From: Pseudomonadota bacterium
GTDB lineage: Bacteria; Pseudomonadota; Gammaproteobacteria; Burkholderiales; Nitrosomonadaceae
Reading direction: 5' to 3'
Assembly (NCBI GenBank): GCA_018240285.1
Contig: JAFEGA010000001.1
Span: 46,210 to 110,209 of the forward strand
DNA length: 64,000 bases
Of this stretch, positions 8,311 through 15,882 are shown piece by piece (the first letter of the stretch is position 1; each line of letters starts with the position of its first letter). The translations under genes and the position numbers were made by a program. Below the pieces are notes generated by a model that worked only from the letters and a program-made list of their open reading frames with translations, searched no databases and was not told the DNA's origin.

Positions 8311-9705
8311 ATGTCTTTCAGTATTACCGATTTGTTATCGCAGCATCGCACCGACAAATTTGATTTGCACGATCACTACCTGAATGCACAGATGGTGCGG
8401 GTGCTGAAGACGATCGGTTATGACCGCAATTATGAGCGTGCGGCGGGGCAATATCTGTATGACGAGCAGGGCAACGAATATCTCGACTTGTTGAGTGGTT
8501 TCGGGGTGTATGCGTTTGGCCGCAATCATCCGGTCATCGTCAATGCACTGAAAGAAGTATTGTCGCTGGGAATGCCCGATCTGGTGCAAATGGACGTGTC
8601 GATTCTGAGCGGTTTGCTAGCCAAGGAGATTTTGACCACGACGCCGGATAATCTGGAGCGTGCATTTTTTTGCAATTCTGGCACCGAGGCCGTGGAAGCG
8701 GCGATCAAGTTCGCGCGTTATTTTACCAAGCGCAACCGCATTATTTGCTGCGATCATGCTTATCACGGTTTGACGATGGGTGCGTTGTCGCTGAACGGCG
8801 AGCAGATTTTTAAGGATGGTTTCGGGCCGCTGCTGCAGGATTGCGGTTCGGTGCCATTCAACGATCTAGCAGCGTTGGAGCAAGCGCTCAGCGGCCGTAA
8901 CGTCGCGGCGTTTGTGGTCGAGCCGATTCAAGGCAAAGGCGTGAACATTCCGGATGACAATTATTTGCCTGAAGTCGAACGGCTGTGCAAGAAATACGGC
9001 ACGTTGTTTGTCGCCGACGAAATCCAGACTGGTTTGGGACGCACCGGAAAATTCTGGGCGGTTGAGCATTGGGGCGTGAAGCCCGACATGATTTGCATGG
9101 CCAAAGCATTGTCCGGCGGGTTCGTGCCGGTCGGCGCAGTCGCCATGACGCAACCGATCATGGACAGCGTGTTCAATCGCATGGATCGGGCGGTGGTGCA
9201 CGGCTCTACATTCTCCAAGAACAATATGGCGATGGCGGCGGGTTTGGCCAGTCTGGAAGTGATCAAAACCGAGAAGCTGGTCGAAAACAGCGCGAAAATC
9301 GGCGCGGATATCATCGGGCGGATTAATGCGCTGACTAACCAATATGAATTCCTGAAAGAAGCGCGCGGCAAAGGATCGATGATTGCGATCGAATTCAAAT
9401 CGCCCAGCAGCTTCTCGCTGAAGACGGCTTGGATGATGCTGGAAGCAGCCAACAAAGGATTGTTCTGCCAGATGATCACGATTCCTTTGTTCAAAGAACA
9501 CCGTATCCTGACACAAGTGGCCGGGCACGGTATGAATGTCATCAAGCTGCTGCCGCCATTGATTCTGTCACAAAAAGATTGCGATCGCATCGTCGGCGCG
9601 CTAACCAAAACCATTGCCGATACGCACCAAGTGCCGGGTTCGATCTGGGAGCTTGGTAAGAATCTTGCCAGTCATGCATTAAAAGCGAAGGCCGGGCAAA
9701 ATTAG
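8311..9705 (+). CDS. Class III PLP aminotransferase, HpnO-like
   Basis: Pyridoxal-phosphate aminotransferase of 464 residues. It has the fold-I hallmarks: FFCNSGTEAVEAAIKFAR, the aromatic DHAYHG segment, the ADEIQTGLGRTG motif, and the Schiff-base lysine in AKALSGGFVPVGA. The overall size and N-terminal region resemble HpnO, the enzyme that makes aminobacteriohopanetriol, which would suit a genome with hpnH/hpnB a few kilobases away. The acetylornithine/putrescine branch of the same family remains possible, so no symbol is given. The ATG at 8311 follows an AGAGG ribosome site. The perM gene starts only 7 bp after its stop. Confidence 0.75.
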   Translation: MSFSITDLLSQHRTDKFDLHDHYLNAQMVRVLKTIGYDRNYERAAGQYLYDEQGNEYLDLLSGFGVYAFGRNHPVIVNALKEVLSLGMPDLVQMDVSILSGLLAKEILTTTPDNLERAFFCNSGTEAVEAAIKFARYFTKRNRIICCDHAYHGLTMGALSLNGEQIFKDGFGPLLQDCGSVPFNDLAALEQALSGRNVAAFVVEPIQGKGVNIPDDNYLPEVERLCKKYGTLFVADEIQTGLGRTGKFWAVEHWGVKPDMICMAKALSGGFVPVGAVAMTQPIMDSVFNRMDRAVVHGSTFSKNNMAMAAGLASLEVIKTEKLVENSAKIGADIIGRINALTNQYEFLKEARGKGSMIAIEFKSPSSFSLKTAWMMLEAANKGLFCQMITIPLFKEHRILTQVAGHGMNVIKLLPPLILSQKDCDRIVGALTKTIADTHQVPGSIWELGKNLASHALKAKAGQN

Positions 9706-9712
9706 GGGTCGC

Positions 9713-10777
9713 ATGAACACGGAACATTCCGACGACTTGCATTATCTGTGGTGGCTGGTGCTGGCGTGCGTGTCAGGCGGGGTGCTTTATCTGCTGAGTC
9801 CGATTCTGACGCCTTTTTTGCTAGCTGCGGTGATTGCGTATATTTGCAATCCGATGGTGACGCGCCTGGCGAGCCACAGACTGTCGCGTACTATCGGCGC
9901 GATCCTGGTGATGTTCTTGCTGCTTGGCATGTTTGTGGCGCTGATTTTTATTATGGTGCCGCTGTTCGAAGAAGAGGCCCGGCGGCTGATGGATAAGGTG
10001 CCGGTTTATCTGGATGTGTTGAAGAATCACGTGATGCCGTGGCTGGAAGCCCGGTTTAACATCAGCCTGCAGCCCGACATGAATGTGCTGAAAGAGGCGA
10101 TTTCGGAACACTGGCAGAGCGCTGGTGGAGTGGCGGCCAAGGTGCTGCCGTCACTGACCAGCGGTGGTATGGCGATTGTGGAGTTTCTGGTCAACATGCT
10201 GCTGGTGCCGGTGGTATTGTTTTACCTGTTGCGTGACTGGGATATGCTGATCAAATTGATCGATGAAATGATCCCGCGCTACTGGCATCGGCAGATTTCG
10301 ATACTGGCACGCGAGACCGATCAGATTCTAGCGGAGTTCCTGCGCGGCCAATTGTCCGTCATCGTGTTGATGAGCATTTGTTATATCACCGGCCTGTGGT
10401 TGGCGGGACTGGAATTTGCGTTGCCGATCGGCTTGGTCGCCGGCATTCTGGTTTTTGTGCCTTATCTCGGTATGATCGTCGGCCTGACGCTGGCGACGCT
10501 TGCGGCCGTGATGCAATTTCAAGACTGGAGCGGAATCATTCCGGTGTGGATCGTATTCGGCGCCGGTCAATTGCTCGAAGGCATGCTCTTTACGCCCTGG
10601 CTCGTCGGAGACCGCATCGGCTTGCATCCGGTGATGGTGATTTTCGCCTTGATGGCGTTCGGTCAATTGTTCGGTTTTTTCGGCATCCTGCTGGCGCTGC
10701 CGGTGAGTGCCGTACTGCTGGTGTGGCTGCGGCATCTGCATCAGCATTATCTGGTCAGCAATTTCTACAAGTCATAG
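9713..10777 (+). CDS. AI-2E family transporter (PerM-like permease)
   Basis: Integral membrane protein of 354 residues with about eight helices, arranged as in the PerM/AI-2E exporter family. There is a pair of helices near the start (LACVSGGVLYLLSPILTPFL), a central soluble part (about 85-150), and a C-terminal block ending in the family motif region with FGQLFGFFGILLALPVSA. The transported substrate cannot be read from the sequence; relatives include AI-2 exporters and Na+/H+ antiporters. The ATG has AGGGG just upstream. It precedes hda, a conserved betaproteobacterial pairing near purM, from which it is separated here by two extra transcription units. Confidence 0.85.
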   Translation: MNTEHSDDLHYLWWLVLACVSGGVLYLLSPILTPFLLAAVIAYICNPMVTRLASHRLSRTIGAILVMFLLLGMFVALIFIMVPLFEEEARRLMDKVPVYLDVLKNHVMPWLEARFNISLQPDMNVLKEAISEHWQSAGGVAAKVLPSLTSGGMAIVEFLVNMLLVPVVLFYLLRDWDMLIKLIDEMIPRYWHRQISILARETDQILAEFLRGQLSVIVLMSICYITGLWLAGLEFALPIGLVAGILVFVPYLGMIVGLTLATLAAVMQFQDWSGIIPVWIVFGAGQLLEGMLFTPWLVGDRIGLHPVMVIFALMAFGQLFGFFGILLALPVSAVLLVWLRHLHQHYLVSNFYKS

Positions 10778-10817
10778 CCGCTGCTGGCTTAGAGTCCGGC
10801 GATTACCTTGAATCCCG

Positions 10818-11498
10818 ATGATGCAACAATTACTGCTCGACATTCTGCCGCCACCGCTGCCCACCTTGGAAAATTTTCAGCCCGGAAAAAACGCTGAGCT
10901 GCTGCACATGCTGACCGGCATAGTGTCGGGACGGGAACGGGATCGTTTCGTCTATTTGTGGGGCAGTCCGGGCAGCGGTAAAAGCCATTTGCTGCAAGCC
11001 AGTGTCGCCGCGTATACCCAAAGCAACCGGAAAGCGGTATATTGCTGCGTCCAAAACGGCAGTGAACTTGTGTTCGATAGCGGTATGGACTGCATTGCGA
11101 TTGACGATGTCGACCGTCTGGATGCGGCAGGGCAGATCGCCTTGTTCAATGTGTACAACCGGCTGCGCGATGAAGGTCACACATTCTTGCTGCTGAGCGG
11201 AGCGGTTGCGCCGGTGTATTTGGCGATGCGCCAGGATCTGGTGACGCGCTTGGGCTGGGGATTGGTGTTTCAAGTGCACGAATTAACCGAAGAAGAAAAA
11301 ATCCAGGCGATGAAAACGCACGCCGCAGATCGCGGTTTTGCCATCTCGCAGGAAGTTTGTCTTTATCTCTTGCGGCACGGGCGGCGCGATTTGCCGTCGC
11401 TGATGATGACGCTGGACGCGCTGGACCGCTATTCGCTGGCGCAGCAGCGTCCGATTACTATTCCATTATTACGAGAATTATTACAGGTGGCTTCATGA
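10818..11498 (+). CDS. hda: DnaA regulatory inactivator Hda
   Basis: AAA+ protein related to DnaA domain III that, with the DNA-loaded sliding clamp, stimulates ATP hydrolysis by DnaA and so limits replication initiation. The 226-residue protein begins MMQQLLLDILPPPLPTLENF; the QLLLDI stretch fits the clamp-binding motif expected at the Hda N-terminus. A Walker A motif GSPGSGKSHLL follows at about residue 50, Walker B as IAIDDVDRLD, and the sensor-type arginine-rich C-terminal helices. Two adjacent ATGs (10818, 10821) are equally likely starts. Its stop overlaps the next ATG by 4 bases. Confidence 0.9.
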   Translation: MMQQLLLDILPPPLPTLENFQPGKNAELLHMLTGIVSGRERDRFVYLWGSPGSGKSHLLQASVAAYTQSNRKAVYCCVQNGSELVFDSGMDCIAIDDVDRLDAAGQIALFNVYNRLRDEGHTFLLLSGAVAPVYLAMRQDLVTRLGWGLVFQVHELTEEEKIQAMKTHAADRGFAISQEVCLYLLRHGRRDLPSLMMTLDALDRYSLAQQRPITIPLLRELLQVAS

Positions 11499-12157
11499 AT
11501 TTGGCATTATTTGATTTGGATAACACGTTGATTGCGGGCGACAGCGATTTTCAATGGGCGCAATTTCTGATCGAGAAAAAAGCGCTGGACCGGGAATTGC
11601 ACGAAGCGAAAAATATCGAGTTTTACGAGCAATACAAAGCAGGGACGCTGGATATTCACGAATTTCTGAATTTTCAGCTCAAACCGCTGGCGCGCCACCC
11701 GCGCGCGCAACTCGAAGCCTGGCGCAAGGAATTCATGGCGGAAAAGATCGCACCGCTGATCGCACCCGGCACACGCCAGTTGATCGAACGGCACATGCTC
11801 GATAACGACCTGTGCATCATCATCACGGCCACCAACAGCTTCGTCACCGCACCGATCGCCCATGCACTCGGCATCGAACACTTGATCGCGACCGAACCGG
11901 AGGAAAAAAACGGCGAATTCACCGGCCGCGTCACCGGCACGCCTTCGTTTCGCGAAGGCAAAATCGAACGGCTGGAAAAGTGGCTGGACGAACACAATCT
12001 GACCTGGCTGTCGTTCTTGCGCAGCTGGTTTTACAGCGATTCGCTCAATGACCTGCCGCTGCTGAGTAAAGTCACCCACCCGGTCGCTGTCGATCCCGAC
12101 CCGACACTGAAGAGCCACGCCGAAAGAAATAATTGGCCGGTTATTAGTTTGCGTTGA
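11495..12157 (+). CDS. HAD-IB phosphatase (SerB-like)
   Basis: HAD hydrolase of 220 residues with motif I DLDNTLIAGDSD at residues 6-17, motif II in IIITATNSFV, the lysine region near EGKIERLEKWL, and motif III YSDSLNDLPLL. The cap is of the helical C1 type seen in phosphoserine phosphatase relatives and the CicA family. The substrate is not certain. It starts with an ATG that overlaps the hda stop (ATGA), so it is coupled to hda. A longer upstream frame (to 11357) overlaps hda and is not used. Confidence 0.82.
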   Translation: MNLALFDLDNTLIAGDSDFQWAQFLIEKKALDRELHEAKNIEFYEQYKAGTLDIHEFLNFQLKPLARHPRAQLEAWRKEFMAEKIAPLIAPGTRQLIERHMLDNDLCIIITATNSFVTAPIAHALGIEHLIATEPEEKNGEFTGRVTGTPSFREGKIERLEKWLDEHNLTWLSFLRSWFYSDSLNDLPLLSKVTHPVAVDPDPTLKSHAERNNWPVISLR

Positions 12158-12190
12158 TGGAGTGAATTGGCGTTTTAGAGAATGCCTTTT

Positions 12191-12223
12191 TATCCCGGAT
12201 GACGCAAGCTTATCCCGGGCTAC
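12191..12223. repeat. REP-like palindrome, left copy
   Basis: Imperfect inverted repeat whose arms are a CCCGGAT and an ATCCCGGGCTA separated by GACGCAAGCTT. A nearly identical element lies in the same orientation at 15140-15171. Its shape (short GC-rich palindrome with an asymmetric centre, intergenic) resembles enterobacterial REP elements. Confidence 0.65.
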
Positions 12224-12343
12224 TTGCTGATCGTGGCAAATGCGAAAATTTCACGCGAGCCGCTAAGTGTAGTTCCGCAAACGAATTAACAGCGCACAGT
12301 GGGGCTAAACAACTAAACGCCGTATTCTGCGCAACGGATGCGT

Positions 12344-12462
12344 AAATATTCCCGATTGGGAATATTTTCTCAAATAAGATTGATTGAGGCATAATTTTTC
12401 CCGATCAGGAAAATTAACTTGCTCAAATATGTACTTTGTTTCATAATTTCCCGAACGGGAAA
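12344..12462. promoter_or_regulatory. Three HipB-type operators ahead of hipBA
   Basis: Three palindromes share the pattern TTCC-N6-GGAA: one at 12344-12367 (arms AAATATTCCC/GGGAATATTT), one at 12397-12412 and one at 12447-12462. Their centres are 49 and 50 bp apart. The last ends 20 bp before the hipB ATG. By analogy with the multiple operators of the E. coli hipBA promoter, the HipB dimer made here probably binds them and represses its own operon, with DNA bending between sites. Confidence 0.7.
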
Positions 12463-12481
12463 AATAGACAAAGCGAAATCC

Positions 12482-12736
12482 ATGATCCACATCCACAGCA
12501 CTCAATCACTCGGGTTCGCCCTGCGTGCAGCACGCAAGCAGCTTGGCCTGACACAGTCTCAACTGGCTTTGGCAGCCGGTGTCGGGCTACGTTTCATTGT
12601 CGATCTCGAAGCGGGAAAGCCCACGCTGAGACTTGAACAGGTTCTGCGGGTCATCAATGCCTTAGGCGGTGAAGTCGTTCTTGCGGGCCTGCCGGAACAA
12701 TCCGCGGTGATGAAGATAGACAGCGATGGTGCATGA
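12482..12736 (+). CDS. hipB: HipB-like antitoxin, Xre-type regulator
   Basis: Helix-turn-helix protein of 84 residues. The Cro/C1 domain covers about residues 8-65 with the recognition region QLGLTQSQLALAAGVGLRFIVDLEAGKP, as in HipB antitoxins and type II repressors. HipB binds HipA and represses the operon; the three palindromes just upstream fit that role. The ATG at 12482 places the start after the last operator. An upstream TTG at 12419 would put coding sequence through the third operator and is rejected. It overlaps hipA by 11 bp. Confidence 0.82.
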   Translation: MIHIHSTQSLGFALRAARKQLGLTQSQLALAAGVGLRFIVDLEAGKPTLRLEQVLRVINALGGEVVLAGLPEQSAVMKIDSDGA

Positions 12737-13994
12737 ACTCGATGTCTGGCTGTTTGCCGATCACGTCGGCACTTTGTCGCTGCAGGAAGGGCGGCTTAGT
12801 TTCCGCTACCGCGAAAACTGGCTGAATCGACCGGGAGCCGTCGCACTGTCTTGCTCGCTCCCCCTGCAATCGGATGCATTCGATGACATCCACACGCGCC
12901 CATTCTTTGCCGGTCTGCTCCCCGAAGGTCATCTGCGCCGCTTGATCGCACAGCAATTCCAGGTATCGGGTCAGAACGACTTTGCCTTGCTCGATCACAT
13001 CGGTGGAGAGTGTGCCGGCGCCATTACGTTTCTGCCGCCTGGAACACCTCCTTCACTGCCTGGGGATGATCGCGTTCAGTGGCTGGGCGATGATGAGCTG
13101 GTTGCCATCCTTGATGAATTGCCCAGCCGTCCGATGATGGCTGGCAAGGATGGCTTTCGGCTGTCATTGGCCGGTGTGCAGGACAAGTTACCGGTTGTTT
13201 TTGACGGACAGCGCATTGGTCTGCCTCAAGGAGGGCAACCCAGCACCCATATCCTGAAGCCGCTCATACATGGCGTGGAAGACAGCGTCACCAATGAAGG
13301 CTTCTGCTTGGCCTTGGCTCGCGCCATGAAGCTGCAAGCAGCTCAAGCGCAGATCCACGCCATCGCCGGCCGCCGCTTTCTGCTGGTGGCGCGTTATGAC
13401 CGGCAAACCGGCACGCAAGGCTGGGTAGCACGCCTGCATCAGGAGGATTTCTGTCAAGCGCTGGGCGTGGTGCCCGAGATGAAATACCAAAACGAAGGAG
13501 GTCCCGATCTTGCCGCGTGCTTCAGCCTGTTGCGTCATGTTACCAGGCCTAGCGCACCGCAGATACTGCACCTGCTCGATTACGTGGTGTTCAACGCCTC
13601 GATCGGTAATCATGACGCGCATGCCAAGAATTTCTCTTTGCTCTACACCGGCAAGTTTCCGGTACTGGCGCCGTTGTACGACACCCTGTCGACGGCGGTA
13701 TACCAGACCCTCACACCCAAGATGGCGATGAAGATCGGCAGCAAATACAAGTTCAGCGAGGTGCAGGCTCATCACTGGGATCAGTTCGCCGAGAGCGCTG
13801 GCTTGGGTCGGGCCCAAACCCGCAAGCGCATTCTGGAACTGGCGCAGAGCTTGCCGAAGATTGCCCGCCAGCTTCAATCGCAAATAGAGATTGGATTCGC
13901 TGAAAACCCCTTGGTAGAGCAGATTATCACCCTGATAGAGCAACGAGCCGCGCTGACGATACGTCGGCTCACCGAGCCGCAAGGAAACGCATAG
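12726..13994 (+). CDS. hipA: HipA-family serine/threonine kinase toxin
   Basis: Toxin kinase of 422 residues. HipA of E. coli phosphorylates glutamyl-tRNA synthetase and causes growth arrest. The couple domain occupies the first 110 residues. The kinase core shows the P-loop-like LSLAGVQDK (S147 corresponds to the autophosphorylated serine region), THILKP with the ATP lysine (about 179), the catalytic SIGNHDAHAKN (D297), and the metal-binding aspartate in APLYD (D319). All key residues are present, so it should be active. Translation is coupled to hipB. It is more GC-rich than the island's other genes. Confidence 0.88.
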   Translation: MVHELDVWLFADHVGTLSLQEGRLSFRYRENWLNRPGAVALSCSLPLQSDAFDDIHTRPFFAGLLPEGHLRRLIAQQFQVSGQNDFALLDHIGGECAGAITFLPPGTPPSLPGDDRVQWLGDDELVAILDELPSRPMMAGKDGFRLSLAGVQDKLPVVFDGQRIGLPQGGQPSTHILKPLIHGVEDSVTNEGFCLALARAMKLQAAQAQIHAIAGRRFLLVARYDRQTGTQGWVARLHQEDFCQALGVVPEMKYQNEGGPDLAACFSLLRHVTRPSAPQILHLLDYVVFNASIGNHDAHAKNFSLLYTGKFPVLAPLYDTLSTAVYQTLTPKMAMKIGSKYKFSEVQAHHWDQFAESAGLGRAQTRKRILELAQSLPKIARQLQSQIEIGFAENPLVEQIITLIEQRAALTIRRLTEPQGNA

Positions 13995-14053
13995 ACTCGA
14001 TGAACGCAGATTCGATTCTTATTTGGGGATCGAACCGCCTCGGAATGGTATAA

Positions 14054-14227
14054 ATGTGTCCTCTGGGATTGACTGAAATTGGGGAAGGAACGAAAGATAC
14101 CAAAGATTGGAGCGGCTACCGTTCTTCACGGCTAAACCGGCAGTACCGGGTTATCTATAAAATCAACAACGATGAAGTTTATGTTCTCGTTGAACAGATT
14201 TCACCGCACGATTACCGGAGAAAATAA
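14054..14227 (+). pseudogene. Truncated RelE/HigB-like toxin
   Basis: A 57-codon frame, beginning with an ATG that immediately follows a stop, encodes only the C-terminal two thirds of a RelE/HigB-type mRNA interferase. The recognisable part is GLTEIGEGTKDTKDWSGYRS, then RLNRQYRVIYKI and a VYVLVEQISPHDYRRK ending. Intact relatives have about 90-100 residues, so the first helices are missing. The 59 bp between hipA and this start contain no matching sequence. Its TAA overlaps the ATG of the antitoxin gene by one base, the usual toxin-first arrangement. Because the core strands and C-terminal residues remain, residual binding to the antitoxin is possible. Confidence 0.65.
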
Positions 14228-14481
14228 TGGACGAAAATCAATTGGCCAAAAAAACATGCGACATGTCAGTCGGCGAGTCGGTGAAAATTATTCGCGAACT
14301 CCAAGGATTAAGTCAGAATGAATTGGCTGCCCTTACCGGTATTCCGCAATCGACCCTCTCCGCCATCGAGCATGACAAAATCAACTTGGGAATTGATCGC
14401 GCCAAAATATTGGCAAAAGCCCTCAAATGCCACCCTGCGGTACTGGTTTTCCCCGGGTGGGATATCGAAGTCGCTGCATAA
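14227..14481 (+). CDS. Xre-family antitoxin (HigA-like)
   Basis: Helix-turn-helix protein of 84 residues. The domain runs from about residue 17 to 72 with the signature ELQGLSQNELAALTGIPQST and an SAIEHDK recognition helix end. The TAATG junction with the preceding toxin remnant shows that it was the second gene of a toxin-antitoxin pair. With its toxin truncated it may persist as a solo repressor, or as an antitoxin acting on related toxins elsewhere. No clear operator was found upstream of the pair. Confidence 0.75.
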   Translation: MDENQLAKKTCDMSVGESVKIIRELQGLSQNELAALTGIPQSTLSAIEHDKINLGIDRAKILAKALKCHPAVLVFPGWDIEVAA

Positions 14482-14539
14482 CACTCTTGTGCAGTTTGAT
14501 GTTGGGCTTTCTTCGGCAGCCCGACCTACCTTGCTTATT

Positions 14540-14833
14540 CTACAATTCGATTGAGCCAGTAACCGGTTTTCTACTTTGATGCATCACAGCAATCACATAG
14601 ATTTTTTCGTTTGATTGTCTGTAAATTACCGAAAATGGAAAACGGGTCAGGATATAGCGCTGGAACCCTTTGCTGAATTGGGGCCATACGGCAGGGAATT
14701 CTGCGATAGCTTCATAGGCGCTTTCAAGTTCATTGATGAAATCACCCCCCAGTTCTTTTGCCTGCGATTCGTACCAGACGACCGATTCACGTATGTCGCG
14801 CGCAACCTCAGGATGAAAGTAAACGTTTGTCAC
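14540..14833 (-). CDS. RelE/ParE-family toxin
   Basis: Toxin of 97 residues with the ParE/RelE fold: an N-terminal strand (NVYFHPEVARDIRESVVWYE), a helical hairpin, then the strand block RYILTRFPFSVIYR and VIAVMHQSRKP. ParE toxins poison gyrase, RelE toxins cut mRNA; the pattern ending in HQSRKP is common to both and does not decide. The ATG overlaps the antitoxin stop by 4 bases. Full length and with no visible lesion. Confidence 0.85.
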   Translation of the reverse strand: MTNVYFHPEVARDIRESVVWYESQAKELGGDFINELESAYEAIAEFPAVWPQFSKGFQRYILTRFPFSVIYRQSNEKIYVIAVMHQSRKPVTGSIEL

Positions 14834-15057
14834 AACTCGCGTTTCAATTTCAACTTGATTTCTTCCCAGCTAACCGGTTCCACCGCACCGGATTCAAGTT
14901 GCGCGAACCGGCTTTCCGCGATTTGAATCCACGCCTCATCGACATGCTCCTCGTTGGCATCATCTAAACTTGAAATCAGGCAATGCGCAAGCGTCGCTTT
15001 TTCATGAGGCGACAACGTCTTGATATTTTCCAGAATCCATTTCATCTTATCGGGCAT
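14830..15057 (-). CDS. Addiction-module antitoxin (PF09720-like)
   Basis: Acidic helical protein of 75 residues resembling the unstable antitoxins paired with ParE/RelE toxins. The characteristic parts are the LSPHEKATLAHCLISSLD region and the C-terminal W-x-E-I-K-x-K-L ending, which threads onto the toxin. The ATG at 15057 has GGAGAG 7 bases upstream and is clearly preferred over the longer frame beginning at 15108. It is the first gene of the leftward module and overlaps the toxin start. Confidence 0.82.
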   Translation of the reverse strand: MPDKMKWILENIKTLSPHEKATLAHCLISSLDDANEEHVDEAWIQIAESRFAQLESGAVEPVSWEEIKLKLKREL

Positions 15058-15139
15058 GATAAACTCTCCGAAACCTTCATTAACAGGCAGTTTATCATTG
15101 AAAAACAAATTGGATTCGAGTATTAATGTTTGAGAAATT

Positions 15140-15171
15140 TAGCCCGGATGACGCAAGCTTATCCAGGCTAC
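15140..15171. repeat. REP-like palindrome, right copy
   Basis: Second copy of the element at 12191-12223, same orientation, with arms AGCCCGGAT and ATCCAGGCTA around GACGCAAGCTT. It lies between the ParE-type module and the next gene, so the two copies bracket the toxin-antitoxin island. Confidence 0.65.
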
Positions 15172-15174
15172 TTA

Positions 15175-15774
15175 CTATTTATCATCAAACAATGTTTTTC
15201 CTAAGAGATATTCTTCTATGTATATTCCTTGTGATCTGTGAAATCTGATTTCGTAAGCTTTGAGTATTTGCTCGATTCTTACTTCTTTGCCTTTTTCCCA
15301 TGTAACACTCCAAACCCATTGCCTCTTTTCTGGCTTAGTACCAGAGCCCCAGCCCTCAAACCGGGTATAACCTTGTGCACCTAATGCTTTCAGATCATTA
15401 GCAAAGTCGGCGAGATCTTTTGTGGTTGTTTTGTACATCCTACGTTCTTCAGGTGTGAGCTTGTGGTTGATTTTGTCAAGGTCATTTAGTGTTTCTTCGT
15501 GAGGGGTTACTATTCGTAATATTTGAGAAACCTCGTCCTTCGCGGTTACTCCTCTGTCTGAAGTTGTATATGATGCGGCACTGGCTACTTTGTAGCCATG
15601 TTCATCTATTTGAGTGTTTACGCCATGCCTAGCGTTGTAACCTGTAACAAAATGAAATAGCACTACAGCGAGCCCAACGATAAATACAATTACAACAGAA
15701 TGAAGATTTGTTGGAATTTTTTGCCCTAGAATTTCTATTTGGCTTACATTCTCTTCGGCAGGTTTCTCGCTCAT
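15175..15774 (-). CDS. Single-pass membrane protein, unknown function
   Basis: Protein of 199 residues that I do not recognise. A polar N-terminus (about 24 residues) is followed by one membrane helix (HSVVIVFIVGLAVVLFHFV, about 25-44) and a soluble domain with charged helices and a W-rich segment (WGSGTKPEKRQWVWSVTWEKG). A ribosome site AAGGA precedes the ATG at 15774 by 9 bases. It lies directly beside the right REP copy and its base composition is AT-richer than lysS, so it may belong to the accessory island. Confidence 0.55.
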   Translation of the reverse strand: MSEKPAEENVSQIEILGQKIPTNLHSVVIVFIVGLAVVLFHFVTGYNARHGVNTQIDEHGYKVASAASYTTSDRGVTAKDEVSQILRIVTPHEETLNDLDKINHKLTPEERRMYKTTTKDLADFANDLKALGAQGYTRFEGWGSGTKPEKRQWVWSVTWEKGKEVRIEQILKAYEIRFHRSQGIYIEEYLLGKTLFDDK

Positions 15775-15882
15775 TTTAAGTATCCTTAGTTTCTGTGGCT
15801 GTCAACACAGCAAGGGCGTTTGTCTTAACATTACTCATCCGCAACAGGTGATTTCAACAGGTAGTGAATTATTTTGCGCTTC

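Larger units (their letters stand above)
12158..12481. other. Regulatory and repeat-bearing spacer before hipB
   Basis: This 324-bp gap holds a REP-like palindrome (12191-12223) in its first part and three HipB-type operators (12344-12462) in its last part. No ORF of interest lies between them. The drop in GC compared with the flanking HAD gene marks the left border of an accessory island. Confidence 0.6.

Noticed and set aside
8866..9528. Long open frame opposite the aminotransferase
   Set aside because: Its composition is histidine/arginine-rich antisense, typical of a shadow of a GC-rich gene; no family features.
11357..11494. N-terminal extension of the HAD phosphatase
   Set aside because: The extension lies inside hda and has no HAD character; the ATG overlapping the hda stop begins right at the motif I strand.
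12419..12481. Longer HipB starting from a TTG
   Set aside because: It would run through the third operator palindrome and adds residues unlike HipB; the ATG at 12482 fits the family.
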